This document shows positions 1 through 9,195 of a stretch of DNA of 40,061 nt, one piece after another. Location of the stretch: contig JAJDEG010000690.1 in assembly GCA_029259895.1 (NCBI GenBank), forward strand, positions 1-40,061, written 5' to 3'. Source of the DNA: Planctomycetota bacterium (lineage in GTDB: Bacteria; Planctomycetota; Planctomycetia; Pirellulales; PLA5). The position numbers and the translations under genes are program-made. Position 1 is the stretch's first letter; each line of letters begins with the position of its first letter. The notes beneath the pieces were generated by a model. That model worked only from the letters and a program-made list of their open reading frames with translations. It had not been told where the DNA came from and made no database searches.

Positions 1-287
1 TCAGCGGTCATTTATACTTGGCCGGCGAAGCGATTGCCATACTTATGTTGGGAAGGTGCCCGCAAAGCTTCGCTGACGGAAAAAGCTTGCCAAAGCTCGC
101 CGTTTTCGAGTACGATCCACACTGCGGAATTGCCCGAAAACCTTCGTTTTCGCTTTGGTTCGGGTCGCGCTACGAAAACTCGCTCGAGCCGATCCGTCGG
201 TTCCGCGCCAGTCCAGCCTTGCGCGACGAATCAGATTGCCGAATCGAGGCTTCCACGATTGTCGGTCTAACGTTGAAGGAATGAGCG

Positions 288-3200
288 ATGACGACACGAT
301 CGAACCATTCACGTATTGGCGTCAAGCGAATTCGTCCTGGCCGCGCTCGGCGATTGCGGCTCGAGAATCTCGAATCGCGCCAGTTGCTCGACGCGGCAGG
401 CATCGCCGACGACGAGCCTGGCTTGGCGTTCTCGCGATTCGAGTCGGCCGAAGAATTGTCGCAGTTTCTGCTCGACGACGCCGTGAAGCGTTACGACGGT
501 CTGTTCGGTCAGCCGGCGTGGTGGTGGGGACCGTGGGACTATCTCGCCATGCCCATGCTGGCGATGGATGGCGCGGAAGCCCGCGATTACTCCGAAACGA
601 ACACGCAAGTTGCCGGCGTCGACGAAGCCGACATCGTCGAGACCGACGGCGAGTTTTTGTACGTCCTCGGCCAGCGAGACGTCGTTATCATCGACGCATC
701 GTCGGCCGACGGCATGAGCGTTGTCTCGCGCGTGTCGATCGAAGGCCAACCGTTCGGCGAAATCCTGCACGGCGACCGACTCGCAGTCCTTTCCTACTTG
801 ACGCCGGCCTACGACGTCTATCCGGCGATCGACATCGCCGTGGCGCGGCCGTCGATCTGGCCCGGTCCGCAGCATCAGCCGCAAGTGCAAGTGACGCTCA
901 TCGATGTTTCGGATCGAACCGCGCCGCGCGTGGTGACGGAAACGGCCTTCGACGGCAACTTCGTCGACGCCCGCGCGATCGGCGATACGCTATACGTCGT
1001 GAGCAACGACACGCTGGGCCTACCGACGCCGCACGTCACCTGCACGCCGATCGAAGATCCCAACGACCCGGCGGATCGCGTCGCGAATCCCGACGACGTC
1101 GCGGGCGACGCGATGTTCGCCCCGATCTGGTATTGGCCGCAAGAAGATTGCGTTTACGAATCGAAAGACGAGTATCTCGCCCGCGTCGTCGGCAACGAGA
1201 TCGAACTCGGCTTGCCGCAGATGACGAGCGATCCCGGTGGCCGTCGACTCGACCCGGCTACGGCGGCAGGCACGGCAACCGGCACGAGCGGCGGAACGAC
1301 CGGTGGAACAACTGGCGGCAGCACGGGCAGCAGCACCGGCAGCACCGGCAGCACCGCGACCAACGTCCCGTCGATCAGCGGCCCACTCACCCAGCCGACC
1401 GACGTGTATCGCCCCGCGTCCGACGATCAGCAGAACCTCGTGTCGATCACCACGTTCGACATGTCGTCGAATCTGCCCGGCACGGCGGCGTCAGCGTCCG
1501 TTCCAACGACGGCCACAACCGAAGTCTACGCCTCGCACGAGAGCATTTACCTCGCCAATCCCGACTGGGGTAGCCGTTGGGACCGCGGCCACGCCACGTC
1601 GATCTTGAAGTTCGACTTTGTGGACGACGGCGGCGTCGACCTCGTCGCCAGCGGACACGTGCCAGGCCAGATGCTCGATCAATTCTCCATGGACGAACAC
1701 GACGGCTACCTCCGCGTCGCCACGACCCAAGGCTGGGGCATGCAGTCGGTAAACTCCGTCTACGTGCTGGCCCACAGCGGCGAGAAACTCACGGTCGTCG
1801 GCAGCGTCGTCGGCCTCGCGCCCGGCGAGCGGATCTTTGCCGCCCGCTTCATGGGCGACGAAGGTTACGTCGTCACCTTCCGCCAAACCGACCCGCTGTT
1901 CGCGCTCGATCTTTCCGATCCCACCGCGCCCGAAGTCGTCGGCGAATTGCACATCCCCGGCTTCTCGAACTACTTGCAAGCCGCCGACGATACGCATCTG
2001 ATCGGCATCGGCCGCAACGCCGATCTCACCGGCCGCGCCCTCGAGTTGCAGGTGTCGGTATTCGACGTCGAAGACATGACCGACCCGATGCTCGAAGGCC
2101 GCTACGGCATCGAAGTCGGCAATTGGTCCTGGACCGAGGCGACGACCGATCATCACGCCGTCGGTTTCTATCCCGGTTACGACGTGCTGGCGATTCCCGT
2201 CACCAACGGCGGCGGCTGGGAATGGATCGACCGCGACGGCGACGGCACGGCCGAGTTCTATTCCTACCGGCCGCGGACCGACCTGTGGGTTTTCCAACTC
2301 GACCTGAATCCGGCGACGTCCAGCGACGCCGTGATCGATCTGCTGGGCCGCGTCCAACACGACGGCCGCATTCGCCGCAGCGTGCGCATCGGCGACGTGC
2401 TGTATGCCATCTCGGAAAACACCGTCACGGCCCATCCGATCCTCGATCCCTCGACGATGATCGGCAAGGTCCACTTCGGTCAGGAGCGCGTCGGCGTTTC
2501 GCTAATGCAAACGCCAGACGACGATCCGGTCATTTCGCTGGCCATGCAGTCGCCGGAGATCGCCGCACCGGTCGTGGCCACGGCCGTGGCCGGCGGATCG
2601 ACGTGGTCCCCGGGGGTCATCAACTATCTAGAGACGAACGGCGCGAGCACGGGTGGATCGACGAGCACCGCTGGCGGTTCCGCCGGAAGTTTGGCAACGC
2701 CGGCAACGCTCGGTTGGAACAACGTCAACCAGATCAAGCTGACGTTTAACGAAGACGTCGCGGTCGGCCAATCCGACCTGACGGTTACGGGCGTGAACGT
2801 CGCGCAGTACGGCGTCGTCGGTTTCGTCTACGACGCCGACTCGCAAACCGCCGTTTGGACACTCGACCGGTCGCTCCCGGCCGATCACGTAACGGTCGCG
2901 CTTTCGGATAGCGTCACCGACATGGCCGGCAATCGGCTCGACGGCAACCACGACGGCGTGCCCGGCGGGCAGTTCAAGTTCACGTTCAGCTCGCTGCCCG
3001 GCGACGTGAATGGTGACGGATCGGTCGATTCGACGGACTTGTTCGCGACGATTCGCGAGAATTTCCAATTCGTCGGCAGCGCGAGTTTTAATCTCGCGGC
3101 CGATGTCGATGGCGATGGACGGATCACCGTTCGCGACGCCGTCGCCGTGCGTAACCAAATGGGCGCGAACCTCGCGCCGCTCGTGCCGCCGGCCGCGGTG

Positions 3201-3437
3201 GTCGTGGCCGCACGTGGCGACGGCCCCGTCTCGGCCCGTCGCGTTCGCCGCGCGGACGTTGCTCCGCCGGCGGAGCAAATCGAGCCGGTCGCCCAGCCGC
3301 GCGTCCGCCGCGTCGCCCGGGATGGCGCGCTGGCAGCGTCGGCCGTGGATCGCGTTCTGATCGGCGATTCGGCCAGCGACGACGCAACGCCCGACGCCCG
3401 CAGGTCGATTCTCCGCCGAATGGCGCGGTCGGCGTAA
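288..3437 (+). CDS. Secreted beta-propeller protein with planctomycetal export motif and C-terminal dockerin
   Basis: A 1049-residue surface or secreted protein. The ATG at 288 follows GAAGGA (275-280). The N-terminus is Arg-rich and carries the planctomycetal motif LENLESRQLL (about residues 25-34). Residues 99-127 (SETNTQVAGVDEADIVETDG) are the hallmark opening of the Beta_propel family (PF09826), and propeller sequence runs to about residue 800. It is broken at about 324-360 by a Gly/Thr/Ser-rich linker. Residues 765-905 form an Ig-like block that closely resembles the block before the dockerins of the giant protein at 17901. A dockerin-type pair of calcium loops follows (DVNGDGSVDSTD and DVDGDGRITVRD, about 906-960), then an Arg-rich tail of about 85 residues. 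Function beyond surface binding is unknown; the domain calls are family-level reading. Confidence 0.9.
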   Translation: MTTRSNHSRIGVKRIRPGRARRLRLENLESRQLLDAAGIADDEPGLAFSRFESAEELSQFLLDDAVKRYDGLFGQPAWWWGPWDYLAMPMLAMDGAEARDYSETNTQVAGVDEADIVETDGEFLYVLGQRDVVIIDASSADGMSVVSRVSIEGQPFGEILHGDRLAVLSYLTPAYDVYPAIDIAVARPSIWPGPQHQPQVQVTLIDVSDRTAPRVVTETAFDGNFVDARAIGDTLYVVSNDTLGLPTPHVTCTPIEDPNDPADRVANPDDVAGDAMFAPIWYWPQEDCVYESKDEYLARVVGNEIELGLPQMTSDPGGRRLDPATAAGTATGTSGGTTGGTTGGSTGSSTGSTGSTATNVPSISGPLTQPTDVYRPASDDQQNLVSITTFDMSSNLPGTAASASVPTTATTEVYASHESIYLANPDWGSRWDRGHATSILKFDFVDDGGVDLVASGHVPGQMLDQFSMDEHDGYLRVATTQGWGMQSVNSVYVLAHSGEKLTVVGSVVGLAPGERIFAARFMGDEGYVVTFRQTDPLFALDLSDPTAPEVVGELHIPGFSNYLQAADDTHLIGIGRNADLTGRALELQVSVFDVEDMTDPMLEGRYGIEVGNWSWTEATTDHHAVGFYPGYDVLAIPVTNGGGWEWIDRDGDGTAEFYSYRPRTDLWVFQLDLNPATSSDAVIDLLGRVQHDGRIRRSVRIGDVLYAISENTVTAHPILDPSTMIGKVHFGQERVGVSLMQTPDDDPVISLAMQSPEIAAPVVATAVAGGSTWSPGVINYLETNGASTGGSTSTAGGSAGSLATPATLGWNNVNQIKLTFNEDVAVGQSDLTVTGVNVAQYGVVGFVYDADSQTAVWTLDRSLPADHVTVALSDSVTDMAGNRLDGNHDGVPGGQFKFTFSSLPGDVNGDGSVDSTDLFATIRENFQFVGSASFNLAADVDGDGRITVRDAVAVRNQMGANLAPLVPPAAVVVAARGDGPVSARRVRRADVAPPAEQIEPVAQPRVRRVARDGALAASAVDRVLIGDSASDDATPDARRSILRRMARSA

Positions 3438-3475
3438 CGCCCACGAAAGCCAAGCGGTCACCGTCGCCAAGGCGG

Positions 3476-4861
3476 TTAGCGTCGTCGCTTTTTGGCGGCT
3501 CCAGCGTCCGGAGACGATTCGTCGTCGCCCCCGCCAAGTCGGCCGTAGCGACGCAAGTCGGGCCAGACGACCGCCGCCACGACGACGACGAGCAGCGTGC
3601 CGACTCCGCCAGTGACGACGGAAAAGACGGGCCCGAAAAACGTGGCGACGATACCCGACTCGACCTCGCCCAATTCGTTCGACATCGAGATAAACATGCC
3701 GTTGACGGCGGATACGCGGCCGCGCATGGCGTCCGGCGTTAGCACTTGCACCAACGTATGGCGCACGATGACGCTGACGTTGTCCATCACGCCGATCGTA
3801 AACATCATCGCCATCGAAAACGCGAACGACGTCGATAACCCGAAGCCGATCGTGGCCAGTCCGAACCCGAACACCGATATGAACATCGCCCTACCCGAAC
3901 GCTCCATCGGCGGCCGATGGGCGATGATCAAGGCGGTGATGAGCGCGCCGGCGGCGGGCGCCGCGCGGAGCCATCCCAGTCCGCTCGGTCCGACTTCGAG
4001 AATGTCCTTGGCGAATATGGGCAGCATCGCCGTGGCGCCACCGAGCAGCACGGCGAACATGTCGAGGAGAATCGCGCCGAAAACGATCGGCTTGCGCCGC
4101 AAGAAACCGACGCCGGCGGCCAGCGATCGCCAAGTGAACGGCTCGACTTGCCGTGGCGTCGTGCGACGCGGAATCGTCAACAGCAAAACGACAAACGCGA
4201 ACGTCACGCAGGCGTTGATGGCGTAGACGAGCGCCGCGCCTCCCATCGCAGCGATGGTCGCGCCGGCGATCGCCGGACCAAGGACCGTCGCCAGTTGAAA
4301 ACCGCTCGTCGTCCACGTCACGGCGTTGGAAAACATCAGCTTCGGCACGAGTGTCGGCATATACGATGCTTTGGCCGGCTGTTGAAACGCGCGCGCCGTG
4401 CCGTTGAGCAACAACAGCAGGTACATCGTCTGAACGCTGTGCCAGTGCAGCGAATTGATCGCCAAGCCGACCGACGCCAGCGCGACCGTGGCGACGGCCA
4501 TGCAGATCACGAGGCGGCGGCTGAACCGATCGGCAACCTGGCCCGCCACGAGCGCCAATGCCATCACGGGCACCACCTGCGCCAACCCAACCGTGGCCAG
4601 CGACATCGCCGAGCCGGTCATTTCGTAGACTTCCCAGCCGACGGCCGTCGTCTGCATCTGCATCCCGACGAGCGACAGCATGTTGCCGCTAACGTAGCGG
4701 CGAAACGCGGGAATTCGCAGCGCGCCGTAGGCATCGTGCCCGTTCGGCCGGGCATCGAAAGAATCCAGCGGCGGCCCAGATGCCGGCTCGTAGGGTGGAA
4801 AGACGGACGAATCGAGTGGCGCTTCCGACGACTCGTAGGGGTTTTCGGCGGGCGAATCCAT
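3476..4861 (-). CDS. MFS transporter, DHA3/EntS-like exporter family
   Basis: A 461-residue integral membrane protein of the major facilitator superfamily. A Pro/Ser-rich cytoplasmic extension of about 45 residues precedes the first helix, which begins near RRYVSGNMLSLVGMQMQTTA (about 54-73). The loop 2-3 signature GQVADRFSRR (about 107-116) is the MFS motif A. Hydrophobic segments continue to residue 440, consistent with 12 helices, and a charged tail ends in KKRRR. The opening helices resemble the MFS_3 (EntS-like) exporters, so a proton-driven drug or siderophore exporter is likely; the substrate cannot be read from sequence. No good ribosome-binding site precedes the ATG at 4861. It converges on the beta-propeller gene with only 38 bp between the stops and lies 61 bp downstream of the DUF1080 gene. 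Confidence 0.88.
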   Translation of the reverse strand: MDSPAENPYESSEAPLDSSVFPPYEPASGPPLDSFDARPNGHDAYGALRIPAFRRYVSGNMLSLVGMQMQTTAVGWEVYEMTGSAMSLATVGLAQVVPVMALALVAGQVADRFSRRLVICMAVATVALASVGLAINSLHWHSVQTMYLLLLLNGTARAFQQPAKASYMPTLVPKLMFSNAVTWTTSGFQLATVLGPAIAGATIAAMGGAALVYAINACVTFAFVVLLLTIPRRTTPRQVEPFTWRSLAAGVGFLRRKPIVFGAILLDMFAVLLGGATAMLPIFAKDILEVGPSGLGWLRAAPAAGALITALIIAHRPPMERSGRAMFISVFGFGLATIGFGLSTSFAFSMAMMFTIGVMDNVSVIVRHTLVQVLTPDAMRGRVSAVNGMFISMSNELGEVESGIVATFFGPVFSVVTGGVGTLLVVVVAAVVWPDLRRYGRLGGGDDESSPDAGAAKKRRR

Positions 4862-4922
4862 GTCGCGATGGTAGTCTGCCGCAGGGGCGGTTGCCTAGGG
4901 CGGCGAGCAAATCGCGCCATCG

Positions 4923-5597
4923 CTATTTCGCGGCGGGCAGTTCGACGATCGTGATATCTTTGTACCACGCCTCGCTTGGCGGGCCGCCGTGGATTTGGAC
5001 CGCGATCACGCCGAGCTCGTCGATGTTCTCGTCGGCTTCGGTGTAGTCGACCGTCTTCACGTCGTTGACCCAGAGCTGGATGCGCTTGCCTTCGCACCGG
5101 ATGCGGTAGTTGTTCCAGTCGTCGCGCTTGAGCACGTCGTCGAGCGTGCCAGCCTTTGGCGCGGCGAGGATCTTGTTGCGGCGCGATTCGTCGTATAGCG
5201 CGCCCCAATAGCCGTCGCCGAGATCGGCCTGATAGCCGCTGACTTCATGGTGATCGGGAATTCGCTTGGTGCGAATCTGCACGCCGGCGTTGGCGCCTTT
5301 ACCGAGCAGCTTAAACTTGAGCCGCAGTTCGAAGTCGCCGTATTGCTTTTTCGTGCAGAGAAATTCGTTGCGAGCGATCTTGTCTTTTAGCGTTCCGCCG
5401 ACGATCGCACGGTCTTCGACGCGGAACACGTCGAGGTTGCCCTCCCAGCCGGCCAGCGACTTGCCATCGAACAAGGCAACGGCCTTCGCGTCCGTGATCG
5501 CATCGTCATCGGCGGCGCGAGAGGGCGCGAGGGCGGATAGCATTGCGAGAACCGCGGTCGAGAAAACAACGAGTTGGGTCGCGTGTCGCAGATTCAT
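4923..5597 (-). CDS. Secreted DUF1080 (3-keto-disaccharide hydrolase-like) protein
   Basis: A 224-residue exported protein. The open frame extends upstream to 5747, but the ATG at 5597 is preferred: GGAG lies 6 bases ahead (5604-5607) and the first 28 residues are a signal peptide ending in APSRA. The mature part begins near AVALFDGKSLAGW, the typical DUF1080 opening. It continues with the family's jelly-roll features: YGDFELRLKFKL, ANAGVQIRT, the ADLGDGYWGALYDE stretch and the terminal GVIAVQIHGG. DUF1080 (PF06439) is a LamG-like fold abundant in planctomycetes and annotated as 3-keto-disaccharide hydrolase, so a periplasmic role in glycan breakdown is plausible but inferred. It lies between the MFS gene and another secreted protein on the same strand. 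Confidence 0.9.
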   Translation of the reverse strand: MNLRHATQLVVFSTAVLAMLSALAPSRAADDDAITDAKAVALFDGKSLAGWEGNLDVFRVEDRAIVGGTLKDKIARNEFLCTKKQYGDFELRLKFKLLGKGANAGVQIRTKRIPDHHEVSGYQADLGDGYWGALYDESRRNKILAAPKAGTLDDVLKRDDWNNYRIRCEGKRIQLWVNDVKTVDYTEADENIDELGVIAVQIHGGPPSEAWYKDITIVELPAAK

Positions 5598-5768
5598 GAT
5601 GTGCTCCGCGGTCGAGGATATCCGCGCGCGATCGGTCGACCGCGCCGGCCCTGTCTGGGGCACACCAATTCTCGTTGAGCCGTATGTCGGCGTCCAGTCG
5701 CGGCCACAATTACGGCCACGGCCGCGGCAATGCAATCGCCAACGCACCGCTCGTTGCTCGCCAGCGGC

Positions 5769-6677
5769 CTACTTCGTCTCCGTCGCCTGCGGCTTGCTCG
5801 CCGTTTCGGCGGTGGCGCTGACGAATTCTTCCTGAATCTGCATCTTGCACTTCATCAGGCTGCCGGCCCCGTGGAAATCGATGACGCTGCCGTCGACTTT
5901 CATCGATTGCGAAACCATCCGCCCCTTGGCGATGTCGAATCGCACGTCGCCAATGAGAATTCGCTGCACGAGTTGCACGTCGACGGCCGCCGGAAGCGCC
6001 GGATCGAGCACCTGTGTGACCACGGAGATTCGCGCGATGCCGTCGGTGACGCTTTCGAGTTTGTACTTCTGCCGGGCGTTGATCTCGCGGTCAATTTTCT
6101 GGCCTGCCGCGCCGTCGACCTTCACGGAAATCTTGAAATCGTCGTACCAAGCGTGTCCGATCGCAACCGGCTCCTTGGGCATCGGCAAAGTGACGCTGCC
6201 GCCGCTGACGTTGGCCGGCGCGTCTTTTAGCTTCGTCTCGCGTTTGACGACGCGGCCGCGTTGGTCGAGCGTGATCTCGGCGATCGGAAGGCGGATCGTC
6301 TTAGCCACGCCCTTGTAAACCTCGGGGGCGACGATGTCCTTGCGACTATCGTAGACGACTTCGGCATAGTCACCCACTTTGCCGCGCATGACGACGTAGT
6401 CGACCGAGTAAATGAACGTCGCCTCGCCCTGCGGCGAGACGTTGATCATGCGCCATACTTTTTCCGACTCGGCGCGGCTGGTGGCCGACTCGTGCGTGTT
6501 CTTGATCGTCGTATGCACGTCGCTGGTGTGCGTGATCTTCGTGCGAAGCGTTTCGCCGGCGGTGAATTTGTATTTGAGGTCGTACTTCTTCCCCGCGGCG
6601 TCCTCGGCGCGAAGTGACGAAATGGAGATCGCTAGCGCGGCCGCAACAATCGTCGAGCGCCCAAGATAAAACTGCAT
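5769..6677 (-). CDS. Secreted protein of unknown function (possibly DUF6263-like)
   Basis: A 302-residue exported protein. The ATG at 6677 is chosen because AAAGGA lies 9 bases upstream (6687-6692) and it starts a signal peptide (MQFYLGRSTIVAAALAISIS, then SLRAE). The mature protein is mostly beta-strand-like. It has an early YDLKYKFTAGETLRTKITHTS segment, a middle ITLDQRGRVVKRETKL segment and a C-terminal KGRMVSQSMKVDGSV segment. This pattern resembles planctomycetal DUF6263-type proteins, but the family call is from memory and uncertain. No catalytic motif is visible. It lies 171 bp upstream of the DUF1080 gene and 114 bp downstream of nadK on the same strand, so cotranscription is possible but not shown. 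Confidence 0.82.
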   Translation of the reverse strand: MQFYLGRSTIVAAALAISISSLRAEDAAGKKYDLKYKFTAGETLRTKITHTSDVHTTIKNTHESATSRAESEKVWRMINVSPQGEATFIYSVDYVVMRGKVGDYAEVVYDSRKDIVAPEVYKGVAKTIRLPIAEITLDQRGRVVKRETKLKDAPANVSGGSVTLPMPKEPVAIGHAWYDDFKISVKVDGAAGQKIDREINARQKYKLESVTDGIARISVVTQVLDPALPAAVDVQLVQRILIGDVRFDIAKGRMVSQSMKVDGSVIDFHGAGSLMKCKMQIQEEFVSATAETASKPQATETK

Positions 6678-6791
6678 CGTGTCGAGTCCTTTCGAGTCGA
6701 TCGGGGTTCGTCGCGCGGCACGAATCGCGGCGCAGTGTGGAGAATTACGGATTTCGAATCCGCGGGTCAAGATCAAACGCCGCGGCTTGCG

Positions 6792-7634
6792 CTAACTTCC
6801 TCGTAGCGCCAAACCGCCGCCCCAGCCTAGTTTCTCGCGGAGCGTGCGGTAGTAGCCGTGCCCGGCGACGCGGACCATCTTAAACGTCACGCCAGCGCGA
6901 CGAACGACAACCTGGTCCGTCGGGCCGAGACGATCCACGAATTGGCCGTCGACGACGAGCGACGTTTCCGCCTGTGCGTTCGGCACGGCCAGCGTGTACT
7001 CGCGATCGGCCGAGTCGACGACCGGGCGGTTGGTGAGCGTGTGCGGACTGATCGGCGAGATGACGACCGCTTGGAGGTCTTTCCGCAGGATCGGCCCTCC
7101 GGCGGAAAGGCTATGGGCCGTCGAGCCGACCGGCGTGCTGACGATCAGCCCGTCGCAGCTATACGTGGTCGCCAGTTCCGCGTCGACGTAGAGATCGACG
7201 TTGAGAATGGCGAACGGCGGTCCGGCGAGGACCGCGACTTCGTTGAGGGCGAGCCGCTCGGCGGCCGTCTTGCCGTCGCGAATCAAGCGACATGCAAACA
7301 TCAGATGCTCGACGACCGTACATTTTCCGGCACAAACATCGGGCAACACGTCGGCCAACTCATCCGGCGCGAGATCGGCCAAAAAACCGAGTTTGCCCAG
7401 GTTTACGCCAAGCACCGGCAACTGCCGCTGGCCCATCTGTCGAGCGGCTCGCAAGATGGAACCGTCGCCGCCAAACACGATCGCCAGATCCGCCGCCGCT
7501 GCGCCAATGTCGGCCGAGCCCGTCGCGTCGACGAGCGCAACGTCGGCGTGTTTGGACACGAGCGGCAAGAATCGCTCAACGGCCTCGACGATGTCGGGCC
7601 GTTCGCCGCTCGAAAGTATCACGACGCGAGGCAT
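6792..7634 (-). CDS. nadK: NAD kinase
   Basis: ATP-dependent phosphorylation of NAD to NADP in the cytoplasm. The 280-residue product has FGGDGSILRAAR (residues 54-65), carrying the GGDG nucleotide motif, then NEV (131-133). The long conserved block DGLIVSTPVGSTAHSLSAGG spans 161-180, and TLTNRPVV follows near 199-206. The length is normal for bacterial NadK. The frame stays open to 7895, but the ATG at 7634 matches the usual N-terminus (MPRVVILSS). The upstream Met at 7763 is excluded because a rho-independent terminator for the preceding gene occupies 7765-7802. The ribosome-binding site is weak. An alternative Met at 7697 would add 21 Arg- and Ser-containing residues that do not resemble the family. 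Confidence 0.93.
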   Translation of the reverse strand: MPRVVILSSGERPDIVEAVERFLPLVSKHADVALVDATGSADIGAAAADLAIVFGGDGSILRAARQMGQRQLPVLGVNLGKLGFLADLAPDELADVLPDVCAGKCTVVEHLMFACRLIRDGKTAAERLALNEVAVLAGPPFAILNVDLYVDAELATTYSCDGLIVSTPVGSTAHSLSAGGPILRKDLQAVVISPISPHTLTNRPVVDSADREYTLAVPNAQAETSLVVDGQFVDRLGPTDQVVVRRAGVTFKMVRVAGHGYYRTLREKLGWGGGLALRGS

Positions 7635-7764
7635 GGCGCGAGTTCGGTGGCTAGCGGCGACAAGTGAGTTTGCTCGATCGTACGACGGTCCTTTCATTGT
7701 CGCACCGATTCGTCGCCGCACCAAGCCGCCGATACCTGCCGATCGAGATGTGCGCTTTTCCATG

Positions 7765-7802
7765 AAAAAACCCGGCGCCTCGACTTGCGTCGAAGCACCG
7801 GG
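7765..7802 (-). terminator. Rho-independent terminator of the spondin/PEP-CTERM gene
   Basis: Read on the minus strand, CCCGGTGCTTCGAC pairs with GTCGAGGCGCCGGG around a GCAA loop. The 14-bp stem contains two G-U pairs and is followed directly by six T. On the plus strand the same two positions are C-A mismatches and no T-run follows, so the direction is minus. It lies about 120 bp beyond the stop at 7923 and ahead of nadK, separating the two transcripts. Confidence 0.88.
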
Positions 7803-7922
7803 CATGAGTGCGGTTTGCCAATTCGACGGCGTCGGAGGGCGCGTCCAGGGCGGTGAATCAACGCCTCGTCCAACGTCCAGAGAACTTCCGGGCAAACCGC
7901 TGCGGGGACGATATTGCGGCCG

Positions 7923-8816
7923 TTAACGGTCGACTCGGCGAAGCCTCCTTCGCGCACCGTACGCGGCAAACGCCGCCAAACCGAGACCGGCTAGCACCAT
8001 GCTCGACGGCTCTGGCACAACCGTAATCCGTGCCAACACGAATCCTTGTTGCGTAAAGTCGCTCAGCACCGGGTCGAGCGTCGTGTCGGCCGCGGTTGTG
8101 CCGCCGAGAATGATCGACGTTCCGCCGGGATTGCCCAGCGAGCCGATGAATCCCGGATGAGGCCCAACCACGCCGCCAACCGTTGTCGCGCCGGTGTTGC
8201 CGGCGGACTGGTTGATGAACGCCGCGTCCATTTCGGTGTTGTCTTCCGTGCCCGCATCGAGAATCCGGTTGCCGGTAATGATGATCGTCGTGGGGCCCGT
8301 GAAGTTTCCACCGGCGTCGAACAGCATGTGCGCCAGCGGATCGCCGTTGGCGAAGAACGCATCATTCGACGGGATCAGCATCGATGCGTAACTGAAATAC
8401 CGATGCTGTGTCGGGTCGAGTGTGAACGTGTCCATCGCGACTTCGCCCGGATCGAATACGGGCAATGGAGCAAACCCGCCCGGCGAGCCGATAAAGCCAT
8501 CGACGCCGCCGGCCAATCCAGCGGCGCTGGCAGCGAATTCACCGCGAAGCGGTCCGAAGTCGCCATCTTCGGCGATTCGCTCCAATCCGACCGACGCCGC
8601 CACGCCGGAATCGTAGACGTCGAACCCGCCGTTGTGAAAACCGACCCACACGGGCGTAAAGAACAGGCCCTCATCGGGCGACAGATTCTCGATTTTCACG
8701 CGAACTTCGTAACCATTTGCCGTCTGTGCGAACGATCCAATCGCCAGGGCCGCGAGAATCATTCGCCAAACACCACCGCACCGTGCGGTCAAACCCCTCA
8801 ATTCAATCTTTGCCAT
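7923..8816 (-). CDS. Spondin-domain protein with PEP-CTERM sorting signal
   Basis: A 297-residue exported protein. The ATG at 8816 has GGAG (8824-8827) 7 bases upstream. A signal peptide spans about residues 12-35 (ending near TANG). The mature region starts YEVRVKIENLSPDEGLFFTPVWVGFH, and later has SYASMLIPSNDAFFANGDP and a DAGTEDN segment. These are typical of bacterial spondin_N domains, a beta-sandwich. The last 30 residues (268-297) are a PEP-CTERM signal: PEPSS, a hydrophobic helix, then ARRRLRRVDR, so sorting by an exosortase at the envelope is expected. An upstream Crp-type dyad (8913-8928) suggests control by the divergent regulator. The ligand and function are unknown. Confidence 0.9.
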   Translation of the reverse strand: MAKIELRGLTARCGGVWRMILAALAIGSFAQTANGYEVRVKIENLSPDEGLFFTPVWVGFHNGGFDVYDSGVAASVGLERIAEDGDFGPLRGEFAASAAGLAGGVDGFIGSPGGFAPLPVFDPGEVAMDTFTLDPTQHRYFSYASMLIPSNDAFFANGDPLAHMLFDAGGNFTGPTTIIITGNRILDAGTEDNTEMDAAFINQSAGNTGATTVGGVVGPHPGFIGSLGNPGGTSIILGGTTAADTTLDPVLSDFTQQGFVLARITVVPEPSSMVLAGLGLAAFAAYGARRRLRRVDR

Positions 8817-9195
8817 GCAAGTACTCCGAAGGTGAAGAAACAACAAACGTCGCGAAAAACAGGCCCCGGAGCGACTATGAATTCGATTCTCGCTGATAAT
8901 CCTCGCGGCGTATGTGATGCCCCTCACACAGCCTGCGGCAATTTCGACGGATAATAGAGATGTGCGGCGACGACGTAATCCCGCTCAACGTGTCCCCGCT
9001 TACCACGCCTGTGGGCGTGCGCCGGCGGCCGACACGCTACACAGTGTTCGCTACACGGTGATTCGATGCCGTGTTGCAACTCCGTGCGACGTGCATCGAA
9101 GAACGTCCTGGACGCACCTCCGTCCGATGGAGTATCGTGGCGAGCAGAATCGTGGGTGATTATCGCCCCCGAAACCGCCGTCCAGGACCGCGACG
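8817..9195. other. Divergent intergenic region (spondin gene / Crp-Fnr gene)
   Basis: This 379-bp region has no convincing gene. It holds a perfect Crp-type dyad (8913-8928), a 9-bp palindrome ACACAGTGT (9039-9047) and two copies of CGCTACAC (9035-9042 and 9050-9057) about 140-160 bp before the regulator start. The latter elements could form a second operator, which is speculative. Confidence 0.5.
8913..8928. promoter_or_regulatory. Perfect Crp-type operator TGTGA-N6-TCACA
   Basis: The sequence TGTGATGCCCCTCACA is an exact match to the classical Crp half-site dyad with six-base spacing. It is centred about 105 bp upstream of the spondin gene start and about 275 bp upstream of the divergent Crp/Fnr gene. 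The regulator's recognition helix retains the Arg-Glu pair (R191, E192) that reads TGTGA in E. coli Crp, so this is a natural candidate target. Binding is inferred. Confidence 0.55.

Noticed and set aside
1261-1365. Gly/Thr/Ser-coding repeats as a possible CRISPR-like or minisatellite array
   Set aside because: They form an in-frame low-complexity linker of the beta-propeller protein with no regular unit or spacer.
155-1573. Long plus-strand frame of 472 codons overlapping the beta-propeller gene
   Set aside because: Arg-rich out-of-frame shadow typical of GC-rich coding DNA; the overlapping 1049-residue frame has clear domains and a ribosome-binding site.
7695-7763. Upstream Met codons as nadK start sites
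   Set aside because: The 7763 codon abuts the T-run of a minus-strand terminator and neither gives a family-like N-terminus; 7634 fits best.
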